Of a stretch of 8,600 nucleotides of DNA, positions 1-5,911 are shown piece after piece. The stretch's first letter is position 1. Each line of letters starts with the position of its first letter. The notes below the pieces were generated by a model, which was given only the letters and a program-made list of their open reading frames with translations, was not told the DNA's origin and ran no database searches. Both the position numbers and the translations under genes were made by a program. The stretch comes from Caryophanales bacterium UBA2253 (GTDB lineage Bacteria > Bacillota_I > Bacilli_A > ML615J-28 > CAG-698): positions 1-8,600 of the forward strand of contig DDXT01000026.1 in the NCBI GenBank assembly GCA_002347755.1, written 5' to 3'.

Positions 1-34
1 TGCATTTCCAATTATAATATACTCGAACGATTAA
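1..34 (+). CDS. possible C-terminal tail of a gene entering from the left (partial)
   Basis: A reading frame starting at base 2 gives ten residues (AFPIIIYSND) and stops with TAA at 32-34, twelve bases before a rho-independent terminator that works in the same direction. The terminator is the only real support for a rightward gene ending here. Another frame stays open through the terminator and a third stops at 15-17. The tail is too short to recognise, so frame and identity are guesses. Confidence 0.25.
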   Translation, partial: AFPIIIYSND

Positions 35-45
35 GAAAAGAAAGT

Positions 46-83
46 GCAGCCGGACAAAATCCGTCGGGCTGCCCTATTTTTTG
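46..83. terminator. bidirectional rho-independent terminator
   Basis: Arms 46-55 and 63-72 pair as six base pairs, one G-G mismatch and three more pairs around a 7-base loop. On the plus strand a run of six T follows at 77-82, which suits a rightward gene entering from the left. Read leftward, the same hairpin lies about 40 bases beyond the corA stop and is followed by a T-rich but interrupted tract, so it can also end the corA transcript. Confidence 0.75.
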
Positions 84-113
84 TTTGTACAAGAAAATTC
101 CCACCAGCCCCAT

Positions 114-1139
114 TCATTTTTTCTTCGTTGGCTTTCCAAAAAATTTGCGTTTGGTCCCCCACTGAAACTTTAGAGTGCTGGTGTAACGAGCCAGGAAAAA
201 TCCGCACAGAATGCTAAGGATGAAGGAAGCGACGATCGCAAACCAAAATCCTTTCGTTTCGTGAATAGGCATTTCGAAATTCATCCCGAAGAAACTGGCT
301 ACGATCATCGGAATGGTCAAGACGATGGTCACCACGGTCAAAGTCTTCATGACGGTGTTGACATTGTTGGAAATGACCGAAGCGTAAGTATCCATGATCC
401 CGTTCAAAATCTCGCGGTGAATCGTGCTCATTTCTATCGCTTGGCGGTTTTCAATGATGGCGTCATCGATCAAAGCCAATCCTTCTTCGAATTGTTTGAA
501 TGATTCCAATCTTCGCAGCTTTTCCAAAACGATGATGTCGGCGTTCAGTCCGGTTGACAGGTAGACTAGTGACTTGCTTAGGTTCATGAGTTCGAACAGT
601 TCGCTGTTTTTCATGGCTTCCTGAAGTTTGGTTTGGATGTATTCGCTGTCTTTGTCAAGTTGCTTCAAAATGGTAACGAACATCGTCGCGTTTCGGTATA
701 AGATCTGAATGGTCAGCCGAATGCGTTTCTCGGTCGAAAAGTTCTTGACCGCTTTCACAAACATGTTGGGTACAACCAAGTCTTTTTTTACGCAGGCGGT
801 AACAATGAATTCTTTGTTGAACAAAATGCTTAGCGGTGTGGTGGTGTAATGTTTGATTTGGGGATGAATGAAATCGGGGACAATGATCGGCGTGTCGATG
901 ATCACCGTGGTAACATCGCCTTCCGAGTCAATGTGGGCGGTTTCTTCTTCGTCAAGAGCGGTCCTAAGAATGATCTCGTCAATCTTGGTCAATTGGCTGA
1001 CTTTCAGAATTTCATTTTCAGTCGGTTCAGTCAGGTAAATCCAACTGTTTTTTACGATTTTGTCATAGATGTCGCTAGTTGAATCGCTTTTGAAAGTAAG
1101 TAATTCGCCGGCAGCACTCGTTAAGTAAACAGTAATCAT
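114..1139 (-). CDS. corA: CorA-family magnesium/divalent-cation transporter
   Basis: This 341-residue protein has CorA architecture: a long cytoplasmic N-terminal part (about 1-260) rich in helices, then two membrane segments near the C-terminus (about 265-283 and 297-317). The family signature Gly-Met-Asn is at 285-287 in the context FGMNFEMP, right after the first membrane helix, where it forms the outer pore mouth in CorA. CorA proteins are homopentameric channels that take up Mg2+ and sometimes Co2+ or Ni2+. Length matches the family, although the tail after the second helix is rather long and basic (ends KPTKKK). The ATG start follows GAGGG at a workable distance and the gene has its own promoter. 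The family call is secure; which ion it carries is not visible from sequence. Confidence 0.95.
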   Translation of the reverse strand: MITVYLTSAAGELLTFKSDSTSDIYDKIVKNSWIYLTEPTENEILKVSQLTKIDEIILRTALDEEETAHIDSEGDVTTVIIDTPIIVPDFIHPQIKHYTTTPLSILFNKEFIVTACVKKDLVVPNMFVKAVKNFSTEKRIRLTIQILYRNATMFVTILKQLDKDSEYIQTKLQEAMKNSELFELMNLSKSLVYLSTGLNADIIVLEKLRRLESFKQFEEGLALIDDAIIENRQAIEMSTIHREILNGIMDTYASVISNNVNTVMKTLTVVTIVLTIPMIVASFFGMNFEMPIHETKGFWFAIVASFILSILCGFFLARYTSTLKFQWGTKRKFFGKPTKKK

Positions 1140-1172
1140 GCTATCCCTCGCTTTCTCTTCTTAATTTTATTC

Positions 1173-1202
1173 ATTATAACACGCCAATGACTTTTGGAGC
1201 AA
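1173..1202 (-). promoter_or_regulatory. sigma-A-type promoter of corA
   Basis: On the minus strand a perfect TATAAT (1173-1178) is preceded by TG one base upstream (extended -10) and by TTGCTC (1197-1202) across an 18-base spacer. It predicts a leader of roughly 25-30 bases before the corA ATG. The -35 box abuts the T-run that ends the candidate small RNA, so corA can be transcribed independently of it. Confidence 0.7.
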
Positions 1203-1317
1203 CAAAAAAAGAGAAATCTTTCGGACATGCTAACTTTGAAAATTCTTTGGGGTTTTTTCAAGAAAACCTAACCATTTTCTTTTTCTAGGCGTCAACCGCG
1301 CCATTGATTTCTCTTTT
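1203..1317 (-). ncRNA. candidate structured small RNA (or GNAT 3' UTR) closed by a long 5'-3' stem
   Basis: The two ends form a perfect 12-base inverted repeat: AAAAGAGAAATC at the 5' end (1306-1317) and GATTTCTCTTTT at the 3' end (1207-1218), the latter running into a stretch of T as in an intrinsic terminator. Between them are a GGCG/CGCC hairpin (about 1287-1301) and an adjacent hairpin GGTTTT/AAAACC that extends by TGG/CCA past a 3-base bulge. A promoter-like pair at 1323-1351 would start transcription almost exactly at the first stem base. I see no SRP RNA, T-box, M-box or other riboswitch consensus. It could equally be the 3' untranslated region and terminator of the GNAT operon. No meaningful reading frame is present. 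Confidence 0.4.
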
Positions 1318-1322
1318 CGTTT

Positions 1323-1351
1323 ATTTTACTTTACAGCGGCCGAACCAACAA
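1323..1351 (-). promoter_or_regulatory. possible promoter for the candidate small RNA
   Basis: On the minus strand TTGTTG (1346-1351) and TAAAAT (1323-1328) are separated by exactly 17 bases. The -35 box lies inside the end of the GNAT coding sequence and the -10 just beyond its stop. The predicted start, about 1316-1317, coincides with the first base of the 12-bp closing stem. The -35 matches consensus at only three positions, so this is suggestive. Confidence 0.4.
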
Positions 1352-1789
1352 AAGGCAAGGATGGCTTCTTCCCCAAAGTTCCGGAAAACACTCCACCGGA
1401 ATGAAACCCAGGGCTTTGTAGAAATCTCTCGTCCGTTTATAATAAAGATCCGGATGGGATTCATCCAGGGTTTTGACTTCCAAAAGCTTGTAACCGCCTA
1501 TTTTTCCGTAATTAACCGCCACGTTTATCAAAGCCGATCCGATGCCTTGCCGGTGATACTCTTCTTTGATCCCCATGACATGGATTTCCAAAGTATATAG
1601 GTTGTGAGGGTTCAGAGCCATGAATCCAACCGCTTGGCCATCCTCGATGCAGGCAAAGAAAGCCATTTTCTGAGATTCTTCAACATAACTGTCAATGGCT
1701 TCGGGAATTCCAAACCAATTTGGCAGCGATCTTAAAATGGCGTTGCAGATTTTCGCTTTTTCATTTTTCTCAATGATTTCTTTTATCAT
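1331..1789 (-). CDS. GNAT-family N-acetyltransferase
   Basis: This 152-residue protein fits a single-domain GNAT enzyme, which transfers the acetyl group of acetyl-CoA to an amine. The pyrophosphate-binding motif A is seen as YHRQGIGSALI, with RQGIGS at 80-85 following the strand that contains HVMGIKEE. The C-terminal YYKRTRDFYKALGF segment (about 116-129) is the usual motif B region with its Tyr and the ALGF turn. The substrate cannot be read from sequence. The ATG lies 3 bases past the stop of the upstream acetyltransferase gene, and its ribosome binding site (AAAGGGG) sits at that gene's end, so the two are almost certainly co-transcribed and translationally close. No known antibiotic-resistance subtype is recognisable. 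Confidence 0.88.
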   Translation of the reverse strand: MIKEIIEKNEKAKICNAILRSLPNWFGIPEAIDSYVEESQKMAFFACIEDGQAVGFMALNPHNLYTLEIHVMGIKEEYHRQGIGSALINVAVNYGKIGGYKLLEVKTLDESHPDLYYKRTRDFYKALGFIPVECFPELWGRSHPCLLLVRPL

Positions 1790-1792
1790 GGT

Positions 1793-2326
1793 TTACCCCT
1801 TTCTTGTTTTTCCAAGATAGTCATTCTTGGTTAGTTCGTAATCCACGGAAGTCTGCCAAACTCCAAGTTGGTCCACCCAGACATCCTTGTTAACGCGAAT
1901 CTTCTTGAACCCGCATTTTTCATAAACATGCTGGGCTCGGACATTCTTCAGATTGGTATCCAAACAAATCCGCCTCATGTTCAATTGTTCAAACAGATGT
2001 TTCACAAGCATTTGGATCAAAATGGTCCCATAGCCCTTTCCTTGAAAACTAAAATCACAAATCTTGATCCCCATTTCCGCGGTTTCCGGACCAGTCAACC
2101 GATAATTCATCTCCCCGATTGGAATCCCATCGGCTTCGATGATCAGCAAACGGAATTGGTCGTTGCTCGCCATTATTTGTTTGGTGACTTCTTGAACGGT
2201 TGTGTTAAGCCCCTTCGGAAATCCGGCGTGGGCCATGACTTTTCCGTCATTCCACCAAGCGCATAAAATGGCGGCGTCAGATTGGACGGCATCTCTGATG
2301 TTTAGACTTTTATTTTTGATATGCAT
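1793..2326 (-). CDS. GNAT acetyltransferase, RimJ/RimL-like
   Basis: I start this gene at the ATG at 2326, giving 177 residues, because GGAGG (2335-2339) lies 8 bases upstream. An ATG 42 bases further out overlaps the TATAAT box and lacks a ribosome binding site. The protein begins MHIKNKSLNIRDA, a typical N-terminal GNAT strand. It carries the acetyl-CoA loop QGKGYG at 95-100 and the C-terminal N-x-x-A-x-x-VYEKCGF motif at 128-140. The pattern is that of the RimJ/RimL branch, whose members acetylate protein N-termini, polyamines or drugs; the actual substrate is unknown. It heads a two-gene unit with the second, not closely similar, GNAT gene downstream. Confidence 0.88.
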   Translation of the reverse strand: MHIKNKSLNIRDAVQSDAAILCAWWNDGKVMAHAGFPKGLNTTVQEVTKQIMASNDQFRLLIIEADGIPIGEMNYRLTGPETAEMGIKICDFSFQGKGYGTILIQMLVKHLFEQLNMRRICLDTNLKNVRAQHVYEKCGFKKIRVNKDVWVDQLGVWQTSVDYELTKNDYLGKTRKG

Positions 2327-2366
2327 AAGTTTAACCTCCAAAGAAACCATCTGCTTCTCTTCTTTC

Positions 2367-2396
2367 ATTATACACGAAATGCGGTGTTTTTGTATA
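2367..2396 (-). promoter_or_regulatory. promoter of the two-gene acetyltransferase unit
   Basis: A perfect minus-strand TATAAT (2367-2372) has only a weak -35 candidate, TATACA (2391-2396), across 18 bases. It places the transcript start near 2360, downstream of the longer possible ATG start and upstream of the GGAGG at 2335-2339. This supports the shorter start chosen for the first acetyltransferase. Confidence 0.6.
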
Positions 2397-2435
2397 AGAG
2401 AATTGCTTATGAGGGATTGGGCTCATTATTCCATA

Positions 2436-2463
2436 TTGACAATCGCCATATTTCATCTATAAT
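2436..2463 (+). promoter_or_regulatory. perfect-consensus promoter of the secreted protein/lipoprotein unit
   Basis: TTGACA (2436-2441) and TATAAT (2458-2463) both match the sigma-A consensus exactly, with a 16-base spacer. Transcription would start near 2470, so the leader is only about 16 bases and consists mostly of the AGGAGGG ribosome binding site. This is the strongest promoter in the window by sequence. No operator-like palindrome is apparent around it. Confidence 0.85.
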
Positions 2464-2485
2464 TAATTCAAGGAGGGTTTCTAAA

Positions 2486-3043
2486 TTGAAAAGAATAATT
2501 GCTATTTTGTTGGCTTTGTTTTTGACCATGTCCATTTCAACGGTCAAAGCCGAAGAAACAATCCTTGTTTATCCTTTTGATTCCATCACCATAACCAGCG
2601 CTTATTATTTTCGAGTTCTGGTTACTGACCCGGTTTCAGTCGACTCTTTTTTGTCCGGGCATGTGACCGCCAGCGAAGAATTGGAAATATATGTTGGCGA
2701 TTTAAGCTTTGAACAGGACGGAGTTTTCCTTGATACTTCGCAGATTTTGATTGTTACCAATGCTGCGGATGAAGATGTTGTCCGCTGGGTAATCAACGGT
2801 TCATTGCTTTTGCAAACCGAAGTTTACCGCAATGAATATTCGTCTCACATTTTGGTTGATCCGGCCGTCGGGATCCGAAAAGACTTGACCGTTTTGCTTC
2901 AGCGAGCTTACGTGGAAGCCAATACCGGAACGGGTGATTGCGTGTTTACGGACAATACCGGAATGACCTGGAATTCCATCGCCGGAAGTTTTGCTTCGGA
3001 GCCGGTGGTCAACATCGTCATTTCGATCAATCCGGGGGCTTGA
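2486..3043 (+). CDS. secreted protein of unknown function (TTG start)
   Basis: I do not recognise this protein. The best start is TTG at 2486: AGGAGGG (2471-2477) lies 8 bases before it, and the product then begins with a classic signal peptide, MKRII followed by a hydrophobic core ending STVKA, with likely signal peptidase I cleavage after Ala22. An ATG in frame at 2321 lies upstream of the promoter and cannot be used by that transcript. The mature part is about 163 residues, acidic, rich in alternating hydrophobic residues that suggest beta strands, with one Cys and no membrane anchor or sorting signal. It is followed one base later by a small lipoprotein gene in the same transcript. The two may act together at the cell surface, but that is inferred only from position. 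Confidence 0.8.
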   Translation: MKRIIAILLALFLTMSISTVKAEETILVYPFDSITITSAYYFRVLVTDPVSVDSFLSGHVTASEELEIYVGDLSFEQDGVFLDTSQILIVTNAADEDVVRWVINGSLLLQTEVYRNEYSSHILVDPAVGIRKDLTVLLQRAYVEANTGTGDCVFTDNTGMTWNSIAGSFASEPVVNIVISINPGA

Positions 3044-3044
3044 C

Positions 3045-3203
3045 ATGAAGAAATTAATTTTGTTGCTTCTGTTTTTGTCTTTCGGAATTTTGTTCGTCGG
3101 CTGTGATGACAACCCCAAAGAAGATGACGAACCGATCGTCGTAGAAAATGACGACGCCTTGACGGAAGTCTCAAATCAGTTAAAGGAACTTTTTAAAGAA
3201 TAA
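3045..3203 (+). CDS. small acidic lipoprotein of unknown function
   Basis: This 52-residue product starts at ATG 3045, one base after the stop of the secreted protein gene. It has a lipoprotein signal peptide (MKKLILLLLFLSF) ending in the lipobox FVGC, so Cys at about position 20 would be lipidated and hold the protein on the outer face of the membrane. The remaining 32 residues are strongly acidic (DDNPKEDDEP, ENDD) and end in a short amphipathic-looking stretch, LTEVSNQLKELFKE. Such short lipoproteins are often missed by gene finders. The lipobox, the tight coupling to the gene before it and the terminator right after it make it likely real. I do not recognise the family. Confidence 0.75.
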   Translation: MKKLILLLLFLSFGILFVGCDDNPKEDDEPIVVENDDALTEVSNQLKELFKE

Positions 3204-3209
3204 GCAAAA

Positions 3210-3243
3210 GAGTAACCGGTTTTCATCGGTTGCTCATTTTTTT
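3210..3243. terminator. bidirectional rho-independent terminator between convergent genes
   Basis: A 9-bp stem with one G-T pair (3210-3218 with 3227-3235) and an 8-base loop is followed by A and seven T on the plus strand. It starts six bases after the small lipoprotein stop. Read leftward, it lies just beyond the stop of the namZ-like gene and is followed by TTTTGCTTATT, so it probably serves both. Confidence 0.88.
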
Positions 3244-3246
3244 CGT

Positions 3247-4725
3247 TTATTCGCCAATTTCCGATGAATAAAGCAAATAATTTTCGCGAATGACGCCGAA
3301 AGCGGCGGTATCTTGTAATAGAATGGCAAATTGTTCTTCCAGAGAATAGGTACGGTCATTTAGATATCGATTTCCGGTCAAAAGATTTAACATGCACCGA
3401 TCCTGGGTTCCATTCAAAATCGAAACATCATTCGGAAATAAAGTTCTGGCGACTTCCAACATGGCCCATCCGGTTTTGACGGCCATGAAGGTTTCCCGGT
3501 CAGTGACATGAACTTGGACACCATTGCAAAGCACATTGGCATGTTTGGAAAAAGTCGGAGTAAAGTAAGCAGGGCGGAAGGTGACTCCCGGGAGTTCCAA
3601 GTCATTCAGGGCTTGAGCGTACTTATCCGCGTCGATGAACGGCGCACCGGTGACTTGAAACGGCGTCGTTGTCCCCCGTCCTTCAGACATATTCGTTCCT
3701 TCAAAAATGCATGTTCCCGGGTACACCAAAGCCGTGTCTACGGACGGGAAGTTTGGCGATGGCACTACCCAAGGAAGTTTGGTGTCATCGTAATACATGT
3801 CCCGCTCCCATCCTTCCATCAAAATGACTTCCAGATCACAGCCGATTCCATATTCAGTATTGAACAGACCAGCCAATTCGCCGATCGTCATCCCATGTCT
3901 TTGAACGATCGGATATTTTCCGATGAAGGACGAATAAGCCAAATCGAGAATGTTTCCCTCATAATTGGTTCCGCCGGCTGGATTCGGTCGGTCAAAAACC
4001 ACCATTTGTTTTCCGAATTCCTGGCAAGCTTTCATCGCATAAGCCATCGTATAGACATAGGTGTAGAATCTGGCTCCGGCGTCTTGGATGTCGATGCACA
4101 AAACGTCGATCAAAGCCATCATCTCGGCGGTTGGTTTTTGGGTGGAACCATATAAACTGTAAACAGTAATGCCGGTTTTTTCATCAACATAGGACGAAAC
4201 ATTGGATCCGGCCTGTAAATCCCCTCTGATTCCGTGTTCGGGAGCAAACAAGGCCACCAAGTTTACTTTTTCGTTCAAGACATCGATGGTTGAAACCAGA
4301 TCGCGGTTGAATCCGGTTTGATTGGTTATCAGCCCCACTCGTTTGCCTTCGAACAAACTTAAATTTTCGTCGATCCGGTCGATTCCCAAAAAGACTTCAA
4401 CCGTTTCGGGTTCCGGAATGATGGGTTCAACTGGGATTACCGTAATTTCCAGTGTGGCAAAAATCTCGGCATCGGTTTTTAAGGTTGCCCTCATTGCCAC
4501 CACTCCTTCAGCAATTCCCTGAACCATTCCTTGTTCATCAATGGAAGCAATGGTCGGGTTGGCTGAACTCCAGAAAACATCCAGATTGCTCTCCAACTGA
4601 ATCTGACTTCCGACCGATACCGTTTGGTCGCTTTGCACCGTAATGGATAACTCCGTAACTTCGGAACACCCGGTAATGACCAACGTAGCCACAAAAACTA
4701 AAAAAAGTTTCTTAAATCTAAACAT
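3247..4725 (-). CDS. namZ: NamZ/YbbC-family (DUF1343) lipoprotein, probable exo-beta-N-acetylmuramidase
   Basis: I start this 492-residue protein at the ATG at 4725, preceded by AAGGAG (4732-4737) at 6 bases. The open frame continues upstream, but that stretch has no signal and crosses the upstream hairpin. The start gives a lipoprotein signal with lipobox ITGC (Cys20). Residues about 25-97 look like a bacterial Ig-like (Big_2) domain, with FWSSANPTIASIDEQG and a VQGIAEG turn. After a Pro/Glu linker, about 112-492 is the DUF1343 domain: LITNQTG (132-138), APEHGIRG (161-168), DRPNPAGG (245-252), SPNFPS (323-328) and EGTNMSEGRGTTTPF (342-356). Characterised members (B. subtilis NamZ/YbbC, GH171) remove terminal MurNAc from peptidoglycan fragments outside the cell; the PEHG Glu is a likely catalytic residue. 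No other wall-recycling gene is in the window. Family certain, activity inferred. Confidence 0.92.
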   Translation of the reverse strand: MFRFKKLFLVFVATLVITGCSEVTELSITVQSDQTVSVGSQIQLESNLDVFWSSANPTIASIDEQGMVQGIAEGVVAMRATLKTDAEIFATLEITVIPVEPIIPEPETVEVFLGIDRIDENLSLFEGKRVGLITNQTGFNRDLVSTIDVLNEKVNLVALFAPEHGIRGDLQAGSNVSSYVDEKTGITVYSLYGSTQKPTAEMMALIDVLCIDIQDAGARFYTYVYTMAYAMKACQEFGKQMVVFDRPNPAGGTNYEGNILDLAYSSFIGKYPIVQRHGMTIGELAGLFNTEYGIGCDLEVILMEGWERDMYYDDTKLPWVVPSPNFPSVDTALVYPGTCIFEGTNMSEGRGTTTPFQVTGAPFIDADKYAQALNDLELPGVTFRPAYFTPTFSKHANVLCNGVQVHVTDRETFMAVKTGWAMLEVARTLFPNDVSILNGTQDRCMLNLLTGNRYLNDRTYSLEEQFAILLQDTAAFGVIRENYLLYSSEIGE

Positions 4726-4751
4726 TCGATTCTCCTTAAAACATTTCTCTA

Positions 4752-4763
4752 ATTGTATCACAA
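4752..4763 (-). promoter_or_regulatory. extended -10 promoter of the namZ-like gene
   Basis: The minus strand reads TTGTGATACAAT: a one-mismatch -10 box (TACAAT, 4752-4757) with an extended TG element. There is no convincing -35 at 17 bases, which the extended -10 may offset. It predicts a leader of about 20 bases holding only the ribosome binding site. The same TTGTGATA-AATTA string occurs at the ald promoter. Confidence 0.5.
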
Positions 4764-4810
4764 TCGGACTCAAAAAAAATAAAAACCCGAAAATTTTTCC
4801 GAAATCATAA

Positions 4811-4843
4811 AGCCCCGGACCAATCCATGATTGATTCGGGGCT
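4811..4843 (-). terminator. strong stem-loop after the DUF4349 gene, likely terminator
   Basis: On the minus strand AGCCCCG and CGGGGCT pair, and after one mismatch an inner ATCAATC/GATTGGT stem (one G-T pair) closes on a 3-base loop, about 14 pairs in all. Only a broken T-tract follows (TTATGATTTC). It lies 70 bases past the DUF4349 stop and 85 before the namZ-like start, so it probably separates their transcripts or stabilises a 3' end. Confidence 0.55.
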
Positions 4844-4914
4844 GATTGACAGAATTTACAAAACTTTTGCATCCCAAAAATCCAAGGGAAACGAAAGATA
4901 AACAAGTTGTTTTT

Positions 4915-5742
4915 TTAATCTTTGACGTCAGGTTTCATTAATTTCTTTTTCTTCCCGGCTCTCTTAACCAAGAATATGACCAATAAAACGACGCCCGCGA
5001 TGACCATGAATGGCAAAACGGTCATAAGTATGGACAAAATTACTCGCACAAATCCTTGCAGATAGCCCGGGTAATCCGCAAATAAGGTCCAGGTTGCAAC
5101 ACTGGCGGTTTTATGATTGAGAACGATGGTTACCGTGCTATAACTTAAAAGCCCTTCATAGCTGCTCATCTGTTTTTCCAAAGCCGCAATTTCCGTATCC
5201 AATTCTTCGATTCGGGAATTAATGGAAATGATCTCACCCAAAGAAAGGGTGCCAGTTTCCAAAAGCGCCACATAACCGGCTTTGGCCGCATTTATGGTTT
5301 CCAAACGCGCCTCAGCGGTGTTATATTCGGTGGTAAGATCGGTTGAACTGATGTCCTTGTCAACCACTCCGTTCAAAGAATCCATGAAGGTCAAAAATTC
5401 CGGCAGATTTCCGGAAGGAATCCGATAAATGTACTTCGCATATATGCAGGTGTTGACGCCCTTCACATCGGCATACTCTTCTTTGGAATCTTCCAAATAC
5501 CCGAGATTTTCTGCAACTTCCGCATTAATGTTTTGAAGACTGGTTTTTAGGTCAAGTGATTTCATCTCGAAAAAAACCGTATAATAAATTTTACGGGTTG
5601 GATCCTCCAAAATCAAATCCGCATCCAGCCCGCCGCCTCCTTCATCTCCTTCGTCCAAAGGCGCCTCTTCAGAACAACCGCTCATTAGTCCAACAAAAAC
5701 CAACATGGCCAAGAAAATCCACATCATTTTTTTGAAATTCAT
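4915..5742 (-). CDS. DUF4349-domain membrane lipoprotein with coiled coil
   Basis: This 275-residue protein starts at ATG 5742 with AAAGGTG (5750-5756) at 7 bases. It has a lipoprotein signal with lipobox MSGC (Cys23), then a Gly/Asp/Glu-rich spacer (26-40). The DUF4349 domain spans about 48-260: a strand region with YRIPSGNLPEF (106-116), the SSTDLTTEYNTAEARLETI segment (132-150), a coiled coil to about 198, and LLSYSTVTIVL (198-208). A membrane helix (about 234-259) and a short Lys-rich tail end it. A lipid anchor at one end and a transmembrane helix at the other would hold the middle as an external loop against the membrane. Members of this family are common in Bacillota; their biochemical role is, to my knowledge, not established. 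It has its own promoter. Confidence 0.88.
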   Translation of the reverse strand: MNFKKMMWIFLAMLVFVGLMSGCSEEAPLDEGDEGGGGLDADLILEDPTRKIYYTVFFEMKSLDLKTSLQNINAEVAENLGYLEDSKEEYADVKGVNTCIYAKYIYRIPSGNLPEFLTFMDSLNGVVDKDISSTDLTTEYNTAEARLETINAAKAGYVALLETGTLSLGEIISINSRIEELDTEIAALEKQMSSYEGLLSYSTVTIVLNHKTASVATWTLFADYPGYLQGFVRVILSILMTVLPFMVIAGVVLLVIFLVKRAGKKKKLMKPDVKD

Positions 5743-5810
5743 TTCATTTCACCTTTCCTAGTATCTCTCTGCAATTTGAATTTTGAATTCCGAGAAATAT
5801 CCATATTCGT

Positions 5811-5839
5811 ATTTTATCACATAATGGTTTTTATTGCAA
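5811..5839 (-). promoter_or_regulatory. promoter of the DUF4349 gene
   Basis: On the minus strand TTGCAA (5834-5839) and TAAAAT (5811-5816) are exactly 17 bases apart, with an extended TG element directly before the -10 (TGTGATAAAAT). The leader is about 60 bases and shows no obvious structure. Confidence 0.7.
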
Positions 5840-5864
5840 ATTAAAATAAAAACCGGCCTTTAAT

Positions 5865-5891
5865 CAATGTTTGGGCAGGCTTTGAACATTG
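5865..5891 (-). terminator. weak terminator candidate for the small membrane gene
   Basis: CAATGTT and AACATTG form a perfect 7-bp stem around a 13-base loop, 20 bases after the stop of the broken membrane gene. The T-run on the minus strand comes about 12 bases later, after GGCCGG, so this is not a canonical intrinsic terminator. A GCC/GGC pairing across a bulge could bring the stem nearer the T-run. Confidence 0.35.
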
Positions 5892-5911
5892 GCTATCTTT
5901 ACTTATGAAGA

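Noticed and set aside
1203..1330. Known riboswitch (M-box type) or SRP RNA upstream of corA
   Set aside because: None of the conserved sequence blocks I would expect, such as the SRP tetraloop region or M-box core, is present.
2321..2485. 55-residue N-terminal extension of the secreted protein from ATG 2321
   Set aside because: It lies upstream of the perfect promoter and inside the divergent gene. The TTG at 2486 has AGGAGGG and starts a clean signal peptide.
3041..3043. UGA read as tryptophan (Mycoplasma-type code)
   Set aside because: TGA ends corA and the secreted protein at sensible places next to a terminator or a downstream start, and all Trp codons in conserved motifs are TGG.
3508..4155. 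215-codon rightward open frame opposite the namZ-like gene
   Set aside because: It lies wholly antisense to a conserved enzyme domain, has no ribosome binding site or promoter, and its composition reads as a shadow of the DUF1343 frame.
4726..4905. 60-residue N-terminal extension of the namZ-like protein
   Set aside because: It crosses the stem-loop at 4811-4843 and the -10 box, and removes the lipoprotein signal from the N-terminus. ATG 4725 has a well-spaced AAGGAG.
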